A DNA stretch of 64,000 bases, from assembly GCA_037043455.1 (NCBI GenBank), contig JAWPHD010000286.1:186001-250000 (forward strand), read 5' to 3'. Shown here piece after piece: positions 56,116 through 64,000 of this stretch. The position numbers and the translations under genes are program-made. Numbering within the stretch: position 1 is the first letter of the stretch; each line of letters begins with the position of its first letter. A model generated the notes under the pieces. It ran no database searches and had not been told where the DNA came from. It saw nothing but the letters and a program-made list of their open reading frames with translations. This DNA is from Cyrtodaria siliqua. Taxonomy: Eukaryota > Mollusca > Bivalvia > Adapedonta > Hiatellidae.

Positions 56116-57743
56116 TGTCACAAAATGTCACGGGTAGAGCGTACTGGTCGTACATAATTCTTGTAAGTTATCGGTTACGCCCAAATCTATTGTTCGAGTT
56201 GAAACAATTTCACAATATTCATGATCTATTCATGTAACACGTAAAAGCGTGCACATTTTAAGTGGCCGCCAGAGAGGCCGTGTCATAAGTTTAGTTTTGT
56301 GCTAATGCATGTAAACGTATAGGTATATTTTCCTTAAACGGCAAAATTGTATAAGGGGCCTCTCGTGTAGATTCAATACTGTAGATTTAGCCACGTTTGT
56401 CACGGACTGAACGGGGGAAATAATGATTTGGGCGTAATGTTTGCTATAAAACCCATTGTCTTCTAGCTCTCGCCGTGATGATCGATAGTACTTTGTTGGA
56501 ACAGAGATTGGACGGCAAAATTCATAGGCAACATGTGGTTAGTAGTTTTATTAAACTTTTATCGTACATTTGTATTCAGTGGGCGGCGCCATCTTGTTTG
56601 GCGGTTACGACATCCGGTTAGCATTGATGTTTCTCAAACATAACTTTAGACTAGCATATGATTTTGAAGTTACTTTATTAGATGTAATTATTGTAATTGA
56701 TCATTAATTGTAAAACAATATTAATTTGATAACAGTGGATAATAGGTGCATTAGTTAACGTTGGCGTATAACTCAGTGATTGTAATACACGATTGTTAAC
56801 ATTAGTTAACAATGAGATGAGTGACAAGAATAAATGTTCGACGCGTATGCATAGCGTTGTATAATGTGGTCATTAGTTGACATGCGTGCATGCATAACTC
56901 AGTGAGTGTAATATATGAGTAATTTGATCATGTTTATATTACATGTATTAGGGGCATTGATTAACAGCGACGTACATAGCGTATACATGGCGTTGTAGAA
57001 TATGTATACATTGCTACTCATCATTAGTACAGCTTACATATATTGATTGAATAATGATTTGTTTGGGTAATGATAATTATGCAAGATTGTTATGTTTGTC
57101 AACCGACATCTAAAACGTATGTATAATTACAGCCTAAGCCATCCAGGGTTGGAAATAAGCCATCCAGGATATAAGCCATCCAGGGTTGGAGTAAGCCATC
57201 TAGGTTTGGATATCCAGGAGTGGAGCTAAGCTTCCACGATTAACGTTTACGAGCGGTGGAGACGGTCCCCGTACCTGCGCAGCATGGCCAGGTTTTACTA
57301 ACGACAACCCCCCGGGACACAAGGTGGGCCCGTTACCAGTCCTCACTGGAGGAATATCACTCACAATCTCAGTGGAGGTTAACTATCATTGCATCGCGTC
57401 ATCAACCCTTACAGAAGGCATTTGATGACAATCATCCATTGAATTCGCGCATCATCATCTTCATGAGCTCTCGCGCATCACAGTTATCGCGCTAGATCAA
57501 CATTGTTATAGCTTTAACAACACTTTAGTGTCTTAGACATTCAGTATTTATAACAATACTAAGAACGTCTTAAACGTTCATGAGAACATTCTTTTCATAG
57601 TTCATTTGTGTATTCGCTTGTTTTTTTAGATAATTGTATATATATTAAACATATTTTAAAAGTTGCATTAAACTTATGTAAATGCATTTACCGTCATTGA
57701 TTCTTTCCTGAGTTAGCCCAATCACTAAGGTCATCCTGTGACA
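56116..57743 (+). repeat. 3' LTR
   Basis: Same ends and internal order as the 5' LTR. It retains the T-rich/AT-rich block near 57615-57695 that the 5' copy lost, and the four 'aagccatcca' repeats (about 57136-57200). Confidence 0.95.
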
Positions 57744-57748
57744 CTGCT

Positions 57749-59250
57749 ATGCGGCACGCTTTATATATAGCTAAACTTTCTTGACCAGTTTTGACAGTTC
57801 TTTTGTTGTTGTTCAAATTAAAGTTTATACATATGTAACTTTATATTGATATATCTTTTTCTTTTCTTTTTACGATAATATTAGTATATACAATTAATGG
57901 TATTGATGGTATTATTAGTAATATATAATAACGTGTATAACTATTTAAATGATGAAGATGCAAGCATTAGGTGTTTGGTGATGATTATGATGATTTTACA
58001 GACACATTGATGAGTATGATGATGAGTATAATGCTTTGTTGAAACTATGGTGATGGTGATGAAGATGATGTAACGATGCTGATCGTGGTTTATTGCGATG
58101 ATGATTATGACAATTATGTTGATGTAATGGTGGTTATGTTAATGTAGTGGTGATGATGTTGATGTAGTGGTGGTTATGTTGATGAAATGTGGTTTTGTTG
58201 ATGTAATGATGATTATGTTGATGTAGTGATGTTTAGTTTGATGTAGTGGTGGTTATGTTGATGAAATGTGGTTATGTTGATGTAATGATGTTTATGTTGA
58301 TGTAGTGATGTTTAGTTTGATGTAATGGTGATTATGTTGATGACAATGGCAATGATTATGATGATATTAGTTTACTGCAATGATGATTATGATAATTTTG
58401 TTTACGAAATTGATAATTATGGTGATAATTTTGATTAGGTTGATGGTGATGAATTGACGATTATGATGATGCGGATGATTAGGATTACGTTAATATGATG
58501 ATGTTGATGATGATCATTAGGATTATGTTAATGCAAAGATGGTTAAAATAAACGGTGATGAATATGATGGAAATGTTGATGCAATGATGATAATGGTGAT
58601 GATTATGATTTTTACTATTATTATTATTATTAATGTTGATGCAAACGATGATAACGGTGATATTCAAATGAAAATGAAAGTGATATTAATATGTTGATGA
58701 TTTGATAGATGTCAGCGAAATGATGTTGTTGATTGTGATGATAATCATGTTGACGGACTGAAAATTGTGTTTATGTGATGATGATCATGTAATGAAAAAT
58801 ATTTTGATGGGAAAATGATTGTGTTGATGTGGTGATGATTGGATTGATGTGATGATAATGGTATTGCCAATTAGGTGACAATAATATTAAAGATTATGAT
58901 GATTTTTATTGTTTCGTATTTATGGATGATGATTATGTTTATATGTTTTGATGACGATAATGACAAGTCAGTCTTTATATTAGTTAAATGTCACATTATC
59001 AAGTATCTAGTGAATGCACCAAGTTATCTGATTTTCTGTATGATCTTTGCTCGTTTCGAGTTCGATAAGTAGTATGAACTTGTTTGTATTACATGTTTGT
59101 TGTTTTACGATACTCTCTATCTCTACTCTTTCCCTTTCCTTGTAGATGCACATTTCCTTGCTCGGTTTGTTGACTCAGGCGTCTTGGTTGTACTAGGTTG
59201 GCCACCCTCCATATATATGTGTTACATGTTGAGAGTGTCTTTATTGCCCA
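57749..59250 (+). repeat. GAT/ATG-rich microsatellite and flanks
   Basis: From about 57945 to 58930 the sequence is a degenerate array of 'gatgatgat', 'gttgatgtagtggtgatta' and 'atgatgattatgatga' words. Higher-order units of roughly 30-45 bp are visible at 58100-58340. The minus-strand frames rich in Asn/His/Ile are artefacts of this composition. 58940-59250 probably holds the 5' UTR of the following LINE. Confidence 0.8.
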
Positions 59251-62200
59251 ATGGGTAACGATATTATGTGTTGGAGGGTGGCTATTGGCCTCTTTCATTG
59301 TATCTGTAGTGGCATTCCCAAGAAAATGACATTTATAACGACACCGTTACACTTTTTTGTTTATATACTATCATGTTTAACTAAATGTTTGCGTATTACG
59401 TCAAAAAAATTCACGGAGTATTTACAATTGAGTATTTTAAATTTAGAATTTGCACTAGTTGCTTTATCATTAATCATTACTTCTGGAGATGTAGAACTAA
59501 ATCCAGGTCCATCAATGTCAACTGATACTAGCTTAACTTTACTTCATCTTAATATTAGAAGCATTCGAAATAAACTTGAATTTATTAAGGATAATTATAC
59601 TGACTTTGATATGTTGTGTTTTACCGAGACACATCTTACACATGAAATAACTGACGATTTCTTACTTATTGAAAATTTTGTTACTACTTATAGGAAAGAC
59701 AGCACTGCTCATTCTGGAGTTATTTTAGTGTATGTTTCGTCAAATATAATATCCAACAGAGTACACGAACTCGAACATATTTTACCAGAATCTATATGGA
59801 TTGAAATTAAAAATCCTAACGAAACCATACTTATATGCACTGTGTATCGTAAACCTAATAGTAATGTAGACTTCTGGAACAGATTTAATTTAAGTTTTGA
59901 GCAATCGTTAGAAAGAGCAAACAGTATAATTATAGTTGGAGATGTAAATGAAGACCAGTTAAACTTGAATAATCACCAACTGAGAGATATAATGTTGATT
60001 AATAATCTCACCAATGTAATTACAGAACCAACCCGAGTCTATGACAATTCTTCAACTTTAATTGATCCAGTAGTTATGTTAGATTCTGTTAAAGCACATG
60101 ACTTTGGTATTATTATAACACCACGGGATGTTACTGACCATTTCGGTACATACATTTGTTTTAATTTTAATCAAATTATTACATCATCATTCACAAGACA
60201 AGTTTGGAATTATAACAATGGTGATTTTATCAAATTAAACAGACTCATAGAAGATACTGATTGGTCCTTTCTTCAAAGCAATGATTTTACGAGTAAGTTT
60301 ATGGAATTAATTCAAATATGCATACCCTCTAAACAAGTAACTATACGACCGAATGATAAACCTTGGTATGATTCTGAGATTCGTCGAACTTCAAGACAAC
60401 GTGACCGAAAAAAACGTAGCGCAATTAAATCTCGTTCTAATTCGGATTGGATATCATACAAACGTCTCAGAAATAAAGTTAATAATTTAAAAAAATATGC
60501 AAAAGAACGTTTTTTCAATAATATAGAAAGTACATTAATCGAATCCAGTTCAAACAATCCTCGTCAATATTGGAAAATTTTAAAACACCATATTAAGTCA
60601 AACAAACATTCTGAAACTATAACCCCATTAAAAACTACATTATCGAACGGAGAAATAATATATTCTGTATCTGATGTTGATAAAGGAAACTGTTTAAATG
60701 AATTTTTTGTTTCAATTGCCTCAATCGATGAAACGAACGCAGTTTTACCAAATTTTGTTACCAAAACAGATGCCTGTTTAGACAATATTTCTGTTACCGA
60801 ATCAGAAATTATTGATATTTTAAAAATATTAGACGTTAACAAAGCAACAGGAAACGATGGAATAAGTCAAAAAGTACTGAAAGAAACAGCTGTAACGATT
60901 TGCAAACCTCTTTGTATTTTATATAATAGATCGTTGAACGAATCTTATTTTCCGGACATTTGGAAATTTGCAAACGTTATGCCACTTTTCAAAAGAGGTC
61001 TTACATATATTTCGACTAATTATAGACCGATCTCGCTGCTAAGTTGTGAAGGGAAAGTTTTTGAACGAGTCGTTTATAAGTTTATTTATAACCATTTACA
61101 TATTAATAACTTATTTTTCAAAAATCAATCTGGTTTTCTCACAGGCCATTCGACAGTTCATCAACTTATCGATATATATCATAATATTTGTCAAGCGTTT
61201 GATGCCAAACAATATACGTGTATTGTATTCGCAGATATCTCTACAGCTTTTGATAGGGTATGGCATAAAGCGCTTTTATTTATACTTAAGCAAAATGGAG
61301 TTCATGGTAAATTACTTTCTTGGATTGAAAGTTATCTTAATAATAGAAGGCAACAAGTATTTGTATGAAACGCGTATTCTGAAATCAAAAACATAACCGC
61401 GGGCGTTCCTCAAGGCTCTTTGCTCGGACCCCTTTTGTTTTTAATATATGTTAATGATATATCCGAAAATATGTTAAGCATAGCTCGTTTGTTTGCCGAT
61501 GATAGTTCTTTTTCAGTATCCACTTCAAGAATTGATGATATGGAGGGTATTCTAAACCATGATTTAAACATTGTTTCAAATTGGTCAAAAACATGGTTAG
61601 TTCAGTTAAATGCCAGTAAAACTGAAGCATTATTTTTTTCAAAAAACAATGAACAGCGTCGGCCTAATCTTATTTTAGACAACTCCCAGTTGTCGTTTGT
61701 TGAACACCATAAACATTTAGGCCTTACTTTGAGCCATGATGGCAAATGGTATATGCATATCGAAAATATCTCTCTTTCGGCTTCCAAAATCATTGGAACT
61801 ATGAGGCTTTTGAAATTTACACTAAGTCGTAAGGCATTAAATCAAATTTATTTATCGTATGTCCGTCCAACCTTAGAATATGCTGCTATTGTTTGGGATG
61901 GCTGCAGCGAATATGAAAAAAATAAACTTGAACAAATACAGTATGAAGCTGCACGTATTGTGACTGGTCTTACCCGTTCGGTATCTATTGTTAATTTAAT
62001 GATTGAAATAGGATGGTTAACGTTATCAGAACGGCATATGTTCCAAAAAAATTCTGTTGTATATAAAATGAAAAACGGAACAGTGCCTGAATACCTGGCA
62101 AATCTACTGCCAAGAACTGTAGCGGAAGAAACTCCATATCCCCACAGGAACGCAGAAAATTTCTCGCAGACTTCACTTTCCCTGTCCGATCTTTTTATAT

Positions 62201-62689
62201 TTCTTTTTAGTTAGAATCTCTATTTTTATGAATTCATTTATTCCATCAGCTATGAAACTCTGGAATGATTTACCTTTTGATATTGGAAATTCAGGCTCAT
62301 TAAACACATTCAAAGGTCAGCTTATGCGAATAATGTTTGCTAATTCAAATGTTCCTAGTTTTTACTTTTCTGGTGTACGTTTTTTTTCTGTTATACATGC
62401 TAGGATAAGAAATTCATGTAGTAATCTCAATAATGATCTTTTTCAAAATCATTTACGCGAATCGCCTCAATGCATTTGCGGTCAGAGTAATGAAGATGCA
62501 AATCATTTCTTCTTTGAATGTATGCAATTCAATGTTGAAAGGCTCGAACTCTTCCAGTCAACACGTTCGTTTGATCTTTTAAGCTCAAATACATTATTGT
62601 TTGGAAGGTTAGATCTTACAACACAAGAAAATGGTTTGATTTTTAATTCTGTTCAAAACTTTATTAGAGATAGTCATCGATTTACTTAA
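59251..62689 (+). pseudogene. CR1-like LINE ORF2 with N-terminal 2A motif
   Basis: ATG at 59251. Residues 1-87 contain a hydrophobic segment ending in the 2A motif GDVELNPGP (59485-59511; skip expected between G86 and P87). EEP endonuclease: LLHLNIRSIRNKLEFI, MLCFTETHLT, IIIVGDVNEDQ, VTDHFGTYI. RT: YRPISLLSCEGKVFERVVY, SGFLTGHSTVHQL, IVFADISTAFDRVWHKALL; an in-frame TGA at 61366-61368; then AGVPQGSLLGPLLF and RLFADDSSF. A frameshift at about 62170-62220 coincides with a foreign-looking 35-40 bp block, after which NSFIPSAMKLWNDLPF and the tail CICGQSNEDANHFFFEC run to 62689. No RNase H, as usual for CR1. Only two lesions are seen, so inactivation is recent. Confidence 0.9.
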
Positions 62690-63005
62690 GTTTGCCATTA
62701 CATTTTATCGGTCTAATCAACCCGAGCAATGTTACATGTGTTGCATTATTCTTTCTTCCACTTCTACTTTTTCTTTAATTTTTTTCTTTCTATTTTCTTA
62801 TTATCTTAACATCTTCTACTACATATCATGTTGCAGTTATACAGTGTATTGATACGTGTTAATAGCAATTGCCATTCATTATATTTGTTAAAACTCCATT
62901 GTAGGGAAGGGCCGTAACTAATGTGGGTAGCACTTGTGGCCCGACCCGATTGCATTGTACTTGTACATATATGGCAATAACCTATGTTTAAATCAATCAA
63001 GTAAC
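62690..63005 (+). repeat. CR1-like LINE 3' UTR and end
   Basis: Contains 'agggaagggccgtaacta', 'gcattgtacttgtac' and a terminal 'aaatcaatcaa'. Short tandem words at the 3' end instead of poly-A are typical of CR1-like elements. The exact end is estimated. Confidence 0.6.
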
Positions 63006-63079
63006 ATTAATGTTTAAATACTGTACGAGAGGTAGGTATTTGAGAAAGAACTTGAGGTATTTATTTTTATAGGGCAGCA

Positions 63080-63305
63080 TTGCATGGGCTATCCAAAATG
63101 ACGCAATAGTGTCAATCGAAAGTGATGATGTCGATTTCTGGGACATAGCCTAACGTAATTCTAAACAAAAAATATTGTCTGGCATAGCCCAAGTATGGGC
63201 ATTATATAGGATGGGCAGGGCTATAGCGTCAAAGTGATGCAATAGTGGAAAATGAAAGTGTTGATGTTGATTGGGACATAGCCTAACATAGTTCTAATAA
63301 TAAAT
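63080..63305 (+). repeat. Two-copy direct repeat of about 132 bp
   Basis: 'gggctat', 'atgacgcaatagtg' and 'gggacatagcctaac' at about 63087-63165 recur at about 63219-63298 with small changes. Confidence 0.75.
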
Positions 63306-63505
63306 AAAAATAAAAATTATAAAAATGAAGGTAGAACAGTACACTGTTATGTTATTGCATATTAAATTTAGTAAATGTATTGAAGCTCACGAGTGTTAAG
63401 GGTTTATACGGAATAAAACAAAAAAATAAAAATAAAAATATATATATATAAATAAATAATAAATAAACCTTATCATGTCTTGCTGGAATAGCACCATTAA
63501 ACCAT

Positions 63506-63862
63506 TTGCATCTCGTATCAGACCATAATAACGGCACTCCAGCACCGGAAACCCCAGTGGTATCGAAGGAGCTTATCCAGGAGGTGGTTAGGCAGGTTGT
63601 GCCACAGATTTTGGAGACTGTCAGGAATCCCAAGTCTGCTGATGTGGTGACTCCTGAAGATGGCGGCGGGATAGAGATAATGGGTAATACTATAGATATT
63701 CCTGATCAGATAAGGAGTATTGCGGATGGGCTAGGGGCCAACATCGAGTCAAGCTTAAAGCAAAAAAAAATGAATGGGGAGTTCATTGGGTTTGCTCCTT
63801 GCCAAGCCCATATCCCTGGAAGACTCGAACAAGCATGTCTCTGTTGTAGACGGGCAGCTTGA
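63506..63862 (+). CDS. Fragment of an unidentified, probably element-derived protein
   Basis: Open frame of 118 codons with no ATG at its first codon. It shows LIQEVVRQVVPQILETV (amphipathic) and later DGLGANIESSLKQKKMNGEF followed by IGF. The last part resembles a motif in the gag-like or N-terminal region of tyrosine-recombinase (DIRS/Ngaro-like) elements of molluscs, but I cannot confirm this. The window ends before any diagnostic domain could appear. Treat as a hypothetical fragment. Confidence 0.35.
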   Translation: MHLVSDHNNGTPAPETPVVSKELIQEVVRQVVPQILETVRNPKSADVVTPEDGGGIEIMGNTIDIPDQIRSIADGLGANIESSLKQKKMNGEFIGFAPCQAHIPGRLEQACLCCRRAA

Positions 63863-64000
63863 GTTGCAACCTAGGTCTGCAGTGTCAACATTGTGTCAAA
63901 ATTGTCGGACATAAATAAATGGACTGATGCATTTCTGATTTATATTAGTATTTTTACAGCTATTCACCCAGAGGCTACTCCAGGGCTGTTAAAATATTTA

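Larger units (their letters stand above)
49981..57743 (+). mobile_element. Gmr1-like Ty3/Gypsy LTR retroelement, RT/RNase H deleted
   Basis: Two LTRs (49981-51533 and 56116-57743) flank gag-protease and an integrase ORF. Perfect 5-bp target duplications CTGCT lie at 49976-49980 and 57744-57748. Between the integrase and the 3' LTR only the first part of RT and the last residues of RNase H remain. The order protease-integrase-RT is that of Gmr1-like elements, the reverse of standard Gypsy. The element cannot replicate without help. The 26434-27963 solo LTR belongs to the same family. Confidence 0.95.

Noticed and set aside
58485..58667. Minus-strand frame rich in Asn, His and Ile
   Set aside because: Product of the GAT/ATG microsatellite; no coding support.

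Overview
This is AT-rich, low-gene-density animal DNA, most likely from a bivalve mollusc. The evidence is spliced GT-AG genes, Penelope-like, CR1-like, RNase H-bearing LINE and Ty3/Gypsy retroelements lying side by side, tRNA-derived SINE remnants, and minisatellites and foldback elements of the sort common in bivalve genomes. Nothing is organised like a bacterial operon. The species call is an inference from repeat style, not a sequence match.

Layout: 1-10.2 kb holds only repeats: a dispersed MITE-like element, two tandem arrays (about 1.27-2.5 kb), a TCG-rich inverted minisatellite, a TIR element filled with a TTCAGA minisatellite, a LINE tail, and a GGTGCACC palindrome array. From 10.2 to 21.8 kb lies the one convincing host gene, a type II membrane glycosyltransferase of the GT32/DXD class. 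Its two visible exons (10246-10634 and 21148-21788) are separated by a 10.5 kb intron packed with a LINE, two kinds of Penelope-like fragment, a 1.2 kb foldback element and a decayed partial copy of its own second exon.

From 22.8 to 33 kb there are tandem repeats and a minus-strand LINE (ORF1 with zinc knuckles; ORF2 with endonuclease, RT and RNase H). Its ORF2 is cut by a solo LTR with a perfect 5-bp target duplication. At 33.9-35.65 kb there is an orphan GC-rich LTR followed by a tRNA-Leu-type primer site. At 37.5-39.2 kb lies a two-exon chromodomain gene or pseudogene with one stop and one frameshift. From 40.5 to 45.8 kb there is a decayed Gypsy element, itself invaded by a reverse transcriptase element. 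It is followed on the same strand by a Thr/Pro-rich segment and a KCTD-type BTB (T1) domain, which is the most unusual domain association in the window.

From 48.7 kb to the end: a LINE ORF1; a complete LTR element at 49981-57743 with two LTRs and 5-bp target duplications; a long GAT/ATG-rich microsatellite; and a CR1-like LINE whose ORF2 begins with a canonical 2A ribosome-skipping motif. The LTR element is Gmr1-like (integrase before RT) and has lost nearly all of RT and RNase H. Most transposon genes carry only one or a few lesions, so much of this activity looks fairly recent.
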